Shown here: piece after piece, positions 31,241-39,998 of the stretch
Layout of the letters: each line of letters begins with the position of its first letter
Numbering within the stretch: the stretch's first letter is position 1
Origin: Candidatus Pullilachnospira intestinigallinarum
Lineage (GTDB): Bacteria; Bacillota; Clostridia; Lachnospirales; Lachnospiraceae
Assembly (NCBI GenBank): GCA_018711275.1
Contig: DVIN01000056.1
Location: forward strand, 1-60,766
Direction of reading: 5' to 3'
Length of the DNA: 60,766 nucleotides
Position numbers and translations under genes: made by a program
The notes under the pieces: model-generated
What the model was told of the DNA's origin: nothing
Database searches by the model: none
The model's input: the letters and a program-made list of their open reading frames with translations, nothing else

Positions 31241-33436
31241 ATGAACTACACGGAAGCCGTTAATCTTGCTCTGGCAGGAGAAGAAAGAGGATACGGATTT
31301 TTATATGCAAATACATATAAGAGTAAATATTATCTGGCACTTCAATATATGAAAAATGAAGAAGCTGCCCAGGATGTGCTTCAGGATGCCTATATAAAAG
31401 CATTTTCAAAATTGAATACCCTTCAGGACGCAGAAAAATTTCCATCATGGTTTGGCATGATCGTGGCAAATACGGCAAAAAATGCGCTGGCAAAAAATAA
31501 TCCTATGCTGTTTTCTGATATTACCGTAAATGGAGAAGAGGTGAGTTTTGAATACCAGATTGAGGATGACAGTCTGGAAACACAGCCGGAGACTGCGTAT
31601 ACCCGCAAGGAGACCCAGGAGCTGGTTCATCATCTGATAGAATCCCTTTCTGATGAGCAGAGGGTATGTATTCTGATGTTTCATATAGAAGGAGCTTCGA
31701 TACATGAGATTGCAGAGACGTTGAATTGTTCGGAAAATACAGTAAAATCCAGACTGAATTATGGGAGAAAAAATTTGAAGGTAAAGGCAGAAGAGCTGCA
31801 GAAGAAGGGATACAAACTTTATGGGCTTGCTCCGCTGCCTCTGCTGCTGTATCTGCTTCGTACAGAAGAGTCCTATTTGTCTGCCGATGGAACACTGGCC
31901 CGGGGAGGCTCTGTTGTGGCAGATCGGGTATTCTCTCCTTCCGTACAGACAGGCGACGGTGGAGGGGATGTAACCGGCTGTGGCAGTGCGGGGGAAGGCG
32001 AAAACGTAGCCGATAGTGCCCGGACAGGGGCAGAGAAAGCGCACAGTGCGGCCACAGCCGGTACAAAGACAGCGATCAAAGCGTCAAAAGCAGGCCTGCT
32101 TCATACCGCTGTGGGGAAAGCGGTGTTGATTGTTGTGGGACTCTGTATCGTGGAAAGTGGTGTGGTGGTTGGTCTTGTTCGGCAGAGCGCCCAGCGCAAA
32201 GAAGCGGAGGCAGTGCGGGCGCAGCAGGAACAGATGGCGAATCCTGAGGAAGGACAGGAGAAGCAGACAGTGGGGGACGAAGAAAATCAGAAACAGCAGG
32301 AGAATCTGCCGGTTCCAGAGGACACGAAGGAACCGGAACCTACGGTGACGGAGTTAGGTGACGAGGAGTATCATTCTCTGATTGTGGGGAATCTTACCAG
32401 ACAGGAATTGGAAATGGTTCTGGCCTATGGCCCCCAGGAAATTCCTTCGGAAGGATTTCAGGATATGGATTATATCAATATTCTGAATGCTCTGTGCCAG
32501 GTTTCGGAACGAAGCGGAGCACCAATTCAGTTTTATGGCCCTGACGAAAACTGGGAATCTTGGTATTCTCTGGAGGATGTTAATCGGTTGTTTTCTTCCT
32601 TTACTTCTTTTCAGTTTACTGAAGATACGGATATGGATGCTATGAACATTCATGTGGATGGAGACCGGATCGGTTTTTTCCCTGCAACACTCAGCGCCGA
32701 GGACACTGCGGACATCACCTCTGCCCAGTATACGGGGAATCAGATCGATGTGTATTATACCTATGAACATAACAGTTATGAGCAGGGACTGACGGTACAG
32801 AATAAGAAGGCCGTACTGACACCGGCGGAGGATCAGGAAGGACGGTACCGCATTTCAGATATTGAGGTTGTGGAAACGGATATAGAAGAAAGCCAGTCTG
32901 CGCAGGAAACTCTGGAGCCGAAAATGGCACAGGATACCGGTGGGAAGACAGTGGAAGAGATTTATGCAGGTGTGCTGCAGTCTGTCCGGAATCAGGAAGC
33001 AGGTTACGAATTTCCTAATGCAAATTCCAATGCAGGGGACTATGAATATTTTGTTTGTGATATGAACGGAGATGGAATAGAAGAATTGATTGTTGGGGCC
33101 ATGTGTATAGTAGACGATGTTTTTATGGCACATGACTGCAGGGTATTCAGCTGTCAGAAAACGGATACAGGCTATGAACTGAAAATTATCGCCGGTGATG
33201 AGGTGGCGCCTGGGATTCATATCGCTGCGGACGGAGACGGTCTGTATATGACATATCTTTCCCGCGGAACTGGATGGTATTCCGTTTACCGTCTTACGAT
33301 TCAGGATGATACTCTCATAAGCACCTGGGAGGAAAATATAAAATTCATGATGGAGAGTTCTGAGGAACAGCAGTTTTCTGAGGAGAACAAAGTACCTCAA
33401 TGGAAGGATATTTCGGATACGGACATTTTGGGATAA
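31241..33436 (+). CDS. ECF sigma factor fused to a membrane segment and extracytoplasmic domain
   Basis: The 731-residue protein starts with an ECF sigma-70 module: region 2 at about 20-95 (AAQDVLQDAYIKAFSKL) and region 4 at about 135-185 (IHEIAETLNCSENTVKSRL). A low-complexity Ala/Gly/Thr stretch (about 225-285) leads to one membrane helix (about 293-315, AVLIVVGLCIVESGVVVGLV). A Glu/Gln-rich linker and a long external region follow. A Ca-binding-like DMNGDGIEELIVG (about 607-619) lies near the end. Regulated release from the membrane, or sensing in cis, would be needed for it to act as a sigma factor. GGAGG precedes the ATG at 31241. No separate anti-sigma gene is seen. Confidence 0.85.
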   Translation: MNYTEAVNLALAGEERGYGFLYANTYKSKYYLALQYMKNEEAAQDVLQDAYIKAFSKLNTLQDAEKFPSWFGMIVANTAKNALAKNNPMLFSDITVNGEEVSFEYQIEDDSLETQPETAYTRKETQELVHHLIESLSDEQRVCILMFHIEGASIHEIAETLNCSENTVKSRLNYGRKNLKVKAEELQKKGYKLYGLAPLPLLLYLLRTEESYLSADGTLARGGSVVADRVFSPSVQTGDGGGDVTGCGSAGEGENVADSARTGAEKAHSAATAGTKTAIKASKAGLLHTAVGKAVLIVVGLCIVESGVVVGLVRQSAQRKEAEAVRAQQEQMANPEEGQEKQTVGDEENQKQQENLPVPEDTKEPEPTVTELGDEEYHSLIVGNLTRQELEMVLAYGPQEIPSEGFQDMDYINILNALCQVSERSGAPIQFYGPDENWESWYSLEDVNRLFSSFTSFQFTEDTDMDAMNIHVDGDRIGFFPATLSAEDTADITSAQYTGNQIDVYYTYEHNSYEQGLTVQNKKAVLTPAEDQEGRYRISDIEVVETDIEESQSAQETLEPKMAQDTGGKTVEEIYAGVLQSVRNQEAGYEFPNANSNAGDYEYFVCDMNGDGIEELIVGAMCIVDDVFMAHDCRVFSCQKTDTGYELKIIAGDEVAPGIHIAADGDGLYMTYLSRGTGWYSVYRLTIQDDTLISTWEENIKFMMESSEEQQFSEENKVPQWKDISDTDILG

Positions 33437-33546
33437 TAAACTGGCGATTCACGCGGTATTTGCCGGCGTGAGGCAGGTTTTGCGGATCGTTAAACTTGAA
33501 ATGGTATCTATGTTCGTGTTACCATAATGTAAACGAGGTGAGGCTG

Positions 33547-33921
33547 ATGCAGATAAATTTAAGCTCAGGCGGCTGTGATATTATTTCCAGCGGTCAGACA
33601 TTTCTGTTTGGACGCCAGGAAGATCTTCGGATCCGGGTGGAGATGGAGCAGGGATTTTCCATGGAGATCCGGCTGAATTTTATGGAAAACGAATCGGGAG
33701 AAGTCAGGATACAGAGCAGGTTGGAGGGGGATATCCTGACAATTTCCTGCCTGAATTTTGAAAATGCGGGATCTGGTGTAAGTGCTCCGCAGGAGATTGC
33801 GGAAATTGACGGAAGAAAGCTGTATTTCACCTTTTGGTCGTATGTGGACGGGAAAGAATCCAGAAGTGTCAGATATACTTTCTTTTATGAAAAAAAGCCC
33901 CCCTTTTCGGGGATGCCTTAA
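33547..33921 (+). CDS. Small beta-rich protein next to a HipA-like kinase
   Basis: The 124-residue protein has alternating hydrophobic strands (DIISSGQTFLFG, GDILTISCLNFENAG, GRKLYFTFWSYVDG) and no membrane or signal segment. The strand pattern weakly resembles small DUF6864-type proteins; I would not rely on that name. The ATG at 33547 follows GAGGTGAGG; a frame from 33496 is less likely. The kinase gene starts 33 bases downstream, so the two are probably one operon and this may be its partner or antitoxin. The 3' end holds a short GC-rich hairpin. Confidence 0.6.
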   Translation: MQINLSSGGCDIISSGQTFLFGRQEDLRIRVEMEQGFSMEIRLNFMENESGEVRIQSRLEGDILTISCLNFENAGSGVSAPQEIAEIDGRKLYFTFWSYVDGKESRSVRYTFFYEKKPPFSGMP

Positions 33922-33954
33922 TGGCCATACGGCCAGAAAGAGTGGAAATGACAG

Positions 33955-35112
33955 ATGAGTGATCTGATTTTTGAACCCTCATTTGAGGCGGATGTCAACA
34001 GAAAAAAAGACGGCGGGCGTAAACCTGAAATTTATGAAATCATGCATATGGAGCGGGCGGCGGCCAGAATTTCCCGGACGGGACAGGCATGGATTCTGGA
34101 AGAAACATTTTTGCCCTACGATTTGTATCTGGAGGAAGAAGGATCAGATTGGGATGTGGATGTCCGGCAGAATAATCTGGATAATTTTTATTACTGGTGT
34201 GCTTCCCGGGTGCTGTCTCTGGACAGGAAATATGCAAAGGAAATTCTGAACAGTATAGGTGCTGCCCAGGCGGTAACAGACAGGGATCGGGCAGAAATTT
34301 CCCTGTCTTATCACTGTGTGTCTCTGACAGATGTGTTTTGGGTAAGAAAAATGGGGGAGAATACCACGTTTGCCCAAATCAATCTGTATGATCATACACT
34401 GAACGAAGCGCTGGTGGAGATTTCCCTGCGGGGACGGCAGATGACAGTGACAAATCAGGAACTGGCGCAGGATCTGTCTACCCGCGGGTGCTTCCCCAAA
34501 GCGTGGATTCGGAGAAAAGACGGATTTTATCTTCTCAAAGACGGAGATGAGGATGCGGTGTGGAGGGAACTGCTGGCCAGCAGGATCTGTCAGTGCTTTG
34601 CGATTCCGCAGGTGGTCTATCGTCAGTCCTTCTTCCAGGGACAGCCGGTTACAAAGAGCCGCCTGGTAACATCAAAAAAGTATTCTATGGTATCCAAAAT
34701 GTCCTTTGATATCTTTGCTGCCAACCATGACCTGGATACGCTTGCCATCTGCCGGCGAATGGATCCTGTGACTTATTATGGAATGAATCTCCTGGATTAT
34801 CTGACAGGAAATACAGACCGTCATCCGGAAAACTGGGGATTTCTGGTGGATAATGAGACGAATCAATACATTTCCCTGTACCCGGTGATGGATTTTAACC
34901 GAAGCTTTCTGGCCTATGACACACTGGAAGGTGCAAACTGTCAGACGGTGTTTCCGGAAAAGATGTCTCAGCGGGAAGCGGCGGTGGAGGCGGTGAAACG
35001 CATTGGTCTGCCCCAGACCGGGGAAGTGGATATGGGATGGTTTGGAACAAAGACGGCGGAAGCGGAAATGTTCCGGGAGCGACTGGCATTGCTGAGACGC
35101 TACCTGAAATGA
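33955..35112 (+). CDS. HipA/CtkA-like kinase, full length
   Basis: The 385-residue protein combines an N-terminal part containing STRGCFPKAWIRRKDGFYLL (about 175-195), which holds the nucleotide-binding Lys region, with a HipA-type catalytic core: GNTDRHPENW (Asp about 288) and YPVMDFNRSF (Asp about 313). It resembles the CtkA/HipA serine/threonine kinase group. It differs from the kinase at 12593 in being one-piece and about 115 residues longer. No HTH antitoxin sits beside it; the small beta-rich protein upstream is the only candidate partner. The end converges on the DUF5808-type gene with one base between stops. Confidence 0.75.
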   Translation: MSDLIFEPSFEADVNRKKDGGRKPEIYEIMHMERAAARISRTGQAWILEETFLPYDLYLEEEGSDWDVDVRQNNLDNFYYWCASRVLSLDRKYAKEILNSIGAAQAVTDRDRAEISLSYHCVSLTDVFWVRKMGENTTFAQINLYDHTLNEALVEISLRGRQMTVTNQELAQDLSTRGCFPKAWIRRKDGFYLLKDGDEDAVWRELLASRICQCFAIPQVVYRQSFFQGQPVTKSRLVTSKKYSMVSKMSFDIFAANHDLDTLAICRRMDPVTYYGMNLLDYLTGNTDRHPENWGFLVDNETNQYISLYPVMDFNRSFLAYDTLEGANCQTVFPEKMSQREAAVEAVKRIGLPQTGEVDMGWFGTKTAEAEMFRERLALLRRYLK

Positions 35113-35113
35113 G

Positions 35114-36529
35114 TCACAGCCTGCGAAGCATTTCATACCATTCTTCCGTCTCCCCGTCCGCGTCACTGTTGAAAAATACCGTCTCCTCCGGAAGTTTCAC
35201 ACAGATCAGAGGCTTCTCTTTGCGGAACAGGAACATCTGTGTCCTGCCCGATGTATCCCCTTCAAAATGGCCCACCAGCAGCCGGTCCGTGGCTGCCCCG
35301 TTGGTTCGGGAAAAATCTTCATCAGGAAGCTCCTCCAGCAGCTGGATTTCCTGTATGTCATCAGCGGAAAAGCTGCAGTCATAAAACATATTGGAAATGG
35401 TGATCGTGTCCCCTTCCATATCCAGCTTTGTGGACGCATGCTCCAGCTGGCCGAAAAGAACCGCGATAAACAGACATACCCCGATGGCAGCCACACAGAT
35501 GATGGCGGTGACGGCCACCCACCATCTGGCGGCGGGCCGGGCCATGTTCATGGAATAGCTGGTGCTGTTCATCCGGCTCTGCACGAACAGATGCCGGTCA
35601 TTGGGATTGGAATACCACCCGTTTTTCCAGTATTCGTCGTCATCTACTGTCACAGGCGTCCGGTCCGCTTCCAGTATTTCCCGGCGGCGCTGCCGGATCC
35701 GGATCACTGCGGCCACAATGCACAGGGCGCCCAGAAAATCCGTGGCACAGAAAACCAGATCGTCCGCGAAAGTCAGTTGCCCTCCCCACAAAAACCGCAG
35801 ACAGAGGTAAAGAATTCCCGTAAAAGAGGCATAGTCCGCCCCGATCATGCTTCCGGTCCAGGCGCGCTTCTGAAGCCGGTTCAGCGTTTCGTTTATTGTG
35901 CTGTTCTGGCTGAACACTTCATTTTTCCGCCTGGCCAGGCAGATATGGAGAGCGATGAAAAATACGGGAAGCAGCACAGCCATCAGCGGAAACAGCCATC
36001 CGCCCGACTCCGCGAGAAATCTTCCGCGGATACCGGGAAATGCCCAGAGGCACAGCCCTGCCGCCAGCACCGGAAGATGCCACTGCCAGGCAAAAGGAAA
36101 CCGGTCGGCCATGGCGCTGACCCGGGTATCCACCGCGACGGCGGTGTGACATTCCCCCACATACCACCGACGTTCCTGTTTGATAGCATACATCTGACGC
36201 TGATGCGCCATCCCCAGCAGCAGAATACCGAAGATATATTCCATGCACCAGATGCTCCACAGAAAAATCCCGATGCCAATGGAGACGAAACACATGGCAG
36301 AAAATACCAGCGCCGTCAGCAGATTCACCCACTGGAAACGACGAAACATCTTTCGGTGCCTGGAGGCAAGCGCCTGTACCTGAGGATCTTCCCGGGCTTC
36401 GCGGGGAACGTGGATCCCCAGAATCATCCCTTCCTGCCATTTCTCCTTCCCGGAATAGCAATAGGCACACAGGCCGACCATACTCATATCCAGAAAGAGA
36501 AAAAAGATAAAAGAAATCATCGCTGTCAT
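35114..36529 (-). CDS. Multipass membrane protein (DUF5808/DUF1648-like), GntR-controlled
   Basis: The 471-residue protein has about eight hydrophobic segments (first at about 4-22, others near 65-110, 155-205, 245-300 and 370-395). A conserved DDEYWKNGWYSNPNDRH block (about 323-339), typical of DUF5808, lies between them. The soluble tail (about 400-471) resembles a PH-like beta domain. The ATG at 36529 follows GAGGAGGG and lies 2 bases after the stop of the GntR gene. This pair (YtrA-type GntR plus DUF1648/5808 membrane protein) is common in Firmicutes and often responds to cell-envelope stress. The exact function is unknown. Confidence 0.8.
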   Translation of the reverse strand: MTAMISFIFFLFLDMSMVGLCAYCYSGKEKWQEGMILGIHVPREAREDPQVQALASRHRKMFRRFQWVNLLTALVFSAMCFVSIGIGIFLWSIWCMEYIFGILLLGMAHQRQMYAIKQERRWYVGECHTAVAVDTRVSAMADRFPFAWQWHLPVLAAGLCLWAFPGIRGRFLAESGGWLFPLMAVLLPVFFIALHICLARRKNEVFSQNSTINETLNRLQKRAWTGSMIGADYASFTGILYLCLRFLWGGQLTFADDLVFCATDFLGALCIVAAVIRIRQRRREILEADRTPVTVDDDEYWKNGWYSNPNDRHLFVQSRMNSTSYSMNMARPAARWWVAVTAIICVAAIGVCLFIAVLFGQLEHASTKLDMEGDTITISNMFYDCSFSADDIQEIQLLEELPDEDFSRTNGAATDRLLVGHFEGDTSGRTQMFLFRKEKPLICVKLPEETVFFNSDADGETEEWYEMLRRL

Positions 36530-36531
36530 AG

Positions 36532-36921
36532 TTATCCCTCCTCTGATGCAGGCTGCATCTGGCTGAAGATATCGCCGCACAGTTCTAAGAATTCATCTCT
36601 GCCGATACCTTTCAGGCTGGCCTCCGCGGAAAGAAGTTCCAGTTCTTTTTCCAGTTTTTCCCTATAGACTTCTGTATTCTGGCCTGCAGGGCATACGGTG
36701 GCGCCCTTCCTCCGGTCGATTTCTATAAAGCCTTCTGCTTTCAGCAGCTGATACGTCTTGTTCACTGTCATGGTATTCACCCCGGCGTCTGCTGCCAGCT
36801 GCCGCACTGTGGGAAGATGCTCCCCGGCCTTCAGTTCTCCTCTGCCGATACCGGTGACAATCTGGTTTCTCAGCTGTACATAAATGGGAATGCTGCTGGT
36901 AGTGTCCAGTGAGATCAGCAT
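36532..36921 (-). CDS. GntR-family regulator, YtrA subfamily
   Basis: The 129-residue protein has an N-terminal winged helix (about 8-75, IPIYVQLRNQIVTGIGRGEL and LPTVRQLAADAGVNTMTVNK) and a short helical C-terminus, the layout of the YtrA subfamily. AGGAGG precedes the ATG. A perfect 12-bp inverted repeat lies 28 bases upstream, so autorepression is likely. It is transcribed with the membrane protein downstream. YtrA-type repressors are usually released under envelope stress or by antibiotics; the inducer here is unknown. Confidence 0.9.
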   Translation of the reverse strand: MLISLDTTSSIPIYVQLRNQIVTGIGRGELKAGEHLPTVRQLAADAGVNTMTVNKTYQLLKAEGFIEIDRRKGATVCPAGQNTEVYREKLEKELELLSAEASLKGIGRDEFLELCGDIFSQMQPASEEG

Positions 36922-36948
36922 GGTTACCGCCTCCTTTTTATGAAAAGT

Positions 36949-36981
36949 ATTATTTGTATTATAAATACTAATACAAATAAT
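36949..36981. promoter_or_regulatory. GntR operator: 12-bp perfect inverted repeat
   Basis: ATTATTTGTATT (36949-36960) and AATACAAATAAT (36970-36981) are perfect complements with a 9-base spacer. The repeat covers the likely promoter of the GntR gene and lies in the spacer to the divergent eda operon. Confidence 0.7.
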
Positions 36982-37057
36982 GCATTAAGTCAACAGAAGA
37001 ATGAAAAGTTTTTTTCTCTTCCGTTTGAAAAATCAGAAGAATCCTGTCGGTTGGTTA

Positions 37058-37086
37058 TTGGCAAGCCGGATAAAATGATTTATCAT
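37058..37086 (+). promoter_or_regulatory. Promoter of the eda-kinase operon
   Basis: TTGGCA (37058-37063), a 17-base spacer and TATCAT (37081-37086) lie 33 bases before the eda start. Confidence 0.55.
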
Positions 37087-37119
37087 GAAAGAAAATAACA
37101 GTGATGGGGGTAATGCGCC

Positions 37120-37758
37120 ATGAATGACGTATTGAAAAAAATTGAAAAGTATAAGGTGGTGCCTGTGACCGTGCTGGAAAATGTCGATCATGCGGCGCCT
37201 CTTGCCAGAGCGCTGACAGAAGGCGGCCTTCCCTGTGCTGAGGTGACTTTCCGGACAGCGGCGGCGGAAGCTTCCATCCGCCTGATGAAACAGACCTGCC
37301 CGGATATGCTGGTGGGAGCGGGAACGGTCATCAGCATGGAGCAGGTGGAGAGGGCGCTGAACGCGGGAGCGGAGTTTATCGTAAGTCCGGGGTTTGATTC
37401 AGAGATTGTGGATTATTGTCTGGCGAATCATATTCCCGTTCTGCCGGGCTGCGTGACGCCCACGGAGGTGATCCGCGCGGTGAAGCGGGGGATGGATGTG
37501 GTGAAATTTTTCCCTGCGGAGCAGTACGGCGGCGTGGACACAATCCGGGCGCTGGCATCGGTATTTCCGGGACTTCGCTTTATGCCCACCGGGGGGATCG
37601 GACCGTCCAATCTGAAGGAATATCTGCGGTGCGACAAGGTATTTGCCTGCGGGGGCAGCTGGATGGTGAAAAAGGAACTGATTATGGCAGGAAATTTTGA
37701 TAAGATCCGGGAACTGACCCGGGCGGCGGTGCGGACCGCTTCGCATATCAGGGGGTAA
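37120..37758 (+). CDS. eda: KDPG/KHG aldolase
   Basis: The 212-residue enzyme splits 2-keto-3-deoxy-6-phosphogluconate into pyruvate and glyceraldehyde 3-phosphate. The active-site Glu lies in CAEVTFRTAAA (about residue 43) and the Schiff-base Lys in DVVKFFPAEQYGG (about residue 129). The phosphate-binding MPTGGIGPSNL is present, and GAGTVI is conserved. Length is normal for the family. The ATG follows GGGGGT. The sugar kinase starts 4 bases after its stop, so the pair forms a cytoplasmic route from ketodeoxy sugars to pyruvate. Confidence 0.93.
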   Translation: MNDVLKKIEKYKVVPVTVLENVDHAAPLARALTEGGLPCAEVTFRTAAAEASIRLMKQTCPDMLVGAGTVISMEQVERALNAGAEFIVSPGFDSEIVDYCLANHIPVLPGCVTPTEVIRAVKRGMDVVKFFPAEQYGGVDTIRALASVFPGLRFMPTGGIGPSNLKEYLRCDKVFACGGSWMVKKELIMAGNFDKIRELTRAAVRTASHIRG

Positions 37759-37762
37759 GAAA

Positions 37763-38785
37763 ATGGAGAAAAGGTATGATCTTTTGACGCTGGGGGAGGT
37801 GCTTCTGCGCCTGTCTCCGCCGGCAGGGGAGCGGCTTTCCAGAACCGGGGAGCTTAAACTGCATGTGGGAGGCGCGGAGCTGAATGTGGCGGCCGGCGCC
37901 GGTCAGCTGGGACTGAAGACAGGGATTATCACGCGGCTTCCGGACAGTGAACTGGGAGATCTGGTCTGTAATCAGATCCGGTATCAGGGCGCCGGTGATG
38001 AATTTGCGGTAAGAGAAAAGGGGAAGGACGCACGGTTGGGACTGTACTATTATGAGACTGCTTCCGCTCCCAGAAAACCGGCAGTGGTTTATGACCGGAA
38101 AAACAGTTCTTTCTGCAGGATTTCCCCGGAAGAGTTTCCGGAAGAAATGTATGCTTCCGCCAGATGTTTTCACACTTCGGGAATTACGCTGGCGCTGGGA
38201 GAGAAGGCCCGCAGCACGGCTGTTTTTATGATGAAGCGGTTTAAAGAACAGGGGGCCAGAATTTCTTTTGATGTGAATTTCCGTGGAAATCTCTGGACCG
38301 GCGAGGAGGCACGGGTATGCATCGAGGAAATCCTTCCCCTTGTGGACATTTTTTTCTGCTCTGAGGATACGGCGCGGCTGACCTTCCATAAAGAAGGGAA
38401 GCTTCCGGATATTATGAAAAGTTTTGCCAGAGAGTACCCGATTTCGGTGGTGGCGTCCACCCGTCGGGTGGTACACAGCCCCAGGTCTCATTCTTTCGGC
38501 TCGCTGATCTACAGCAGCAGTACCGATACTTATTATCAGGAAGAACCTTATGAAAACATCGAAGTGATGGACCGGATCGGCAGCGGAGACGCCTATGTGG
38601 CCGGAGCGTTGGCCGGCCTTTTAACAGACTGGGAGAATCCCCTCCGGGCAGTCTCCCTGGGAAATGCGGCCTCCGCGGCAAAAAATACGGTGGCGGGAGA
38701 TCTGCCCTGTATGACGCTGCCTGAAATAGAAGTCATGATCCGGGAACATCACAGCAGCGGTCCGACAGCGGAGATGCGCCGCTGA
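37763..38785 (+). CDS. kdgK: PfkB-family sugar kinase, likely 2-keto-3-deoxygluconate kinase
   Basis: The 340-residue ribokinase-fold protein has the N-terminal PfkB start (LTLGEVLLRLSPP, GGAELNVAAGAGQLG) and the C-terminal catalytic motif DRIGSGDAYVAGALAG (catalytic Asp about 275). Pairing with KDPG aldolase points to 2-keto-3-deoxygluconate as substrate; this is an inference from context. The start follows a purine-rich GGGGGTAAGAAA. A weak GC hairpin follows the gene, and lrgAB begins 130 bases downstream with its own promoter. Confidence 0.85.
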   Translation: MEKRYDLLTLGEVLLRLSPPAGERLSRTGELKLHVGGAELNVAAGAGQLGLKTGIITRLPDSELGDLVCNQIRYQGAGDEFAVREKGKDARLGLYYYETASAPRKPAVVYDRKNSSFCRISPEEFPEEMYASARCFHTSGITLALGEKARSTAVFMMKRFKEQGARISFDVNFRGNLWTGEEARVCIEEILPLVDIFFCSEDTARLTFHKEGKLPDIMKSFAREYPISVVASTRRVVHSPRSHSFGSLIYSSSTDTYYQEEPYENIEVMDRIGSGDAYVAGALAGLLTDWENPLRAVSLGNAASAAKNTVAGDLPCMTLPEIEVMIREHHSSGPTAEMRR

Positions 38786-38855
38786 TTGCCTGTTCCGTGA
38801 TGCCGAAAATACGTCCGATCCGGCTTTTCTTCCTCAAAGATCTGCCGGCGCCCTC

Positions 38856-38901
38856 TTGACAGATGCGCGGATGCTCTATATAATCAACTGGTACTACCAG
38901 T
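38856..38901 (+). promoter_or_regulatory. lrgAB promoter with FadR-type palindrome at the start site
   Basis: TTGACA (38856-38861), 17 bases and TATAAT (38879-38884) form a consensus promoter. ACTGGTA-C-TACCAGT (38887-38901) is a perfect palindrome that covers the expected start site. TGGT-N-ACCA half-sites are typical of the FadR subfamily of GntR regulators, and such a protein is encoded at 40574 in the same gene run. Repression by blocking open-complex formation is the simplest model. Confidence 0.75.
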
Positions 38902-38914
38902 GAGGATGAAAAAG

Positions 38915-39265
38915 ATGAAATTTTTAAAACAGTTTTTATGGATTCTGCTGATCTCATTTCTGGGAGAGGTGCTTCGGGCATTGATTCCGCTCCCCATACC
39001 GGCCAGTGTGTATGGGCTGGTGCTGATGCTGGCGGCTCTGAAAACCGGGCTTCTGAAGGTGGAGCAGGTACGGGGCGCGGCGGAATTTCTCATTGAGATC
39101 ATGCCGGTGATGTTTATACCGGCGGCGGTGGGACTTTTGACCGCCTGGGACGCGCTGCGGCCCATCTGTGTGCCGGTACTGGTGATTACGGTGATGACCA
39201 CGGTGATTGTGATGGCGGTGACCGGACGGGTGACGCAGACCATCATACGGAGGGAGAAAAAGTGA
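38915..39265 (+). CDS. lrgA: LrgA/CidA-family membrane protein
   Basis: The 116-residue protein has four hydrophobic segments (about 5-25, 28-45, 60-83 and 88-110) and the family motif PLPIPASVYGLVLM. I chose the ATG at 38915, because GAGG lies 9 bases upstream; earlier ATG or GTG codons fall in or next to the operator palindrome without a ribosome site. The stop overlaps the lrgB start. LrgA/LrgB proteins were first linked to murein hydrolase control, and related pairs carry pyruvate across the membrane, which would fit the pyruvate-forming eda next door. Confidence 0.88.
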   Translation: MKFLKQFLWILLISFLGEVLRALIPLPIPASVYGLVLMLAALKTGLLKVEQVRGAAEFLIEIMPVMFIPAAVGLLTAWDALRPICVPVLVITVMTTVIVMAVTGRVTQTIIRREKK

Positions 39266-39954
39266 AGGAATTTCTGACAGGTTCGGTATTTTTCGGGGCT
39301 GTGATCAGTCTTGTGGGCTATGAGGCCGGACTGCTTCTGAAAAAGAAGTTTCGGCTGGCGGTGTTCAATCCGCTGCTGATCGCGGTGATCTGCGTGATGG
39401 CGGTGCTGCTGATTTTTGATGTGGATTACGACAGCTACAATGAAGGAGGGAAGTACCTCAGTTATCTGCTGACACCGGCTACGGTCTGTCTGGCAGTGCC
39501 TCTTTACGAGCAGCTGTCTTTACTGAGGAAAAATTTTAAGGCTGTGGCTGTGGGGATTGTATCCGGAACGCTGGCCAGTATGTTCAGCGTATTCCTGTTA
39601 TCCCTGGCATTCGGACTGAATCACGAGCAGTATGTGACGCTTCTTCCCAAATCCATCACCACGGCTATCGGCATGGGGGTGTCGGAGGAACTGGGAGGAA
39701 TTGTGACGATCACGGTGGCGGTGATTGTAATTACCGGTGTTTTGGGGGCGATTCTGGCGGAGCTGGTGTTTAAGGTTTTCCGGATAGAGGAACCGGTGGC
39801 CAGAGGGCTGGCCCTGGGAACTTCCGCACATGCGATCGGTACCTCAAAGGCTATGGAATTTGGTATGGTGGAAGGCGCCATGAGCAGTCTTGCCATTGCG
39901 GTGGCAGGCCTCCTTACGGTGATCGGCGCATCTGTGTTTGCACAGCTGCTGTAA
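39262..39954 (+). CDS. lrgB: LrgB-family membrane protein
   Basis: The 230-residue protein has about six to seven membrane segments and the family blocks FNPLLIAVI, PATVCLAVPLYEQ, PKSITTAIGMGVSEELGG and GTSAHAIGTSKAMEFG. It starts with GTG at 39262, overlapping the lrgA stop, after GGAGGG. LrgA and LrgB together form a membrane transporter for pyruvate in several Firmicutes. The whole unit is probably repressed by the FadR-type protein encoded downstream. Confidence 0.92.
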   Translation: MKEFLTGSVFFGAVISLVGYEAGLLLKKKFRLAVFNPLLIAVICVMAVLLIFDVDYDSYNEGGKYLSYLLTPATVCLAVPLYEQLSLLRKNFKAVAVGIVSGTLASMFSVFLLSLAFGLNHEQYVTLLPKSITTAIGMGVSEELGGIVTITVAVIVITGVLGAILAELVFKVFRIEEPVARGLALGTSAHAIGTSKAMEFGMVEGAMSSLAIAVAGLLTVIGASVFAQLL

Positions 39955-39998
39955 GCTTCCATGAAATATTTTACGGACAGCGGGAAAGGTGACGGAAA

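Noticed and set aside
35267-36667. 466-codon plus-strand frame opposite the DUF5808-type gene
   Set aside because: Composition (Pro, His, Gln, Arg) is that of an antisense frame; the minus strand carries the ribosome sites and membrane helices.
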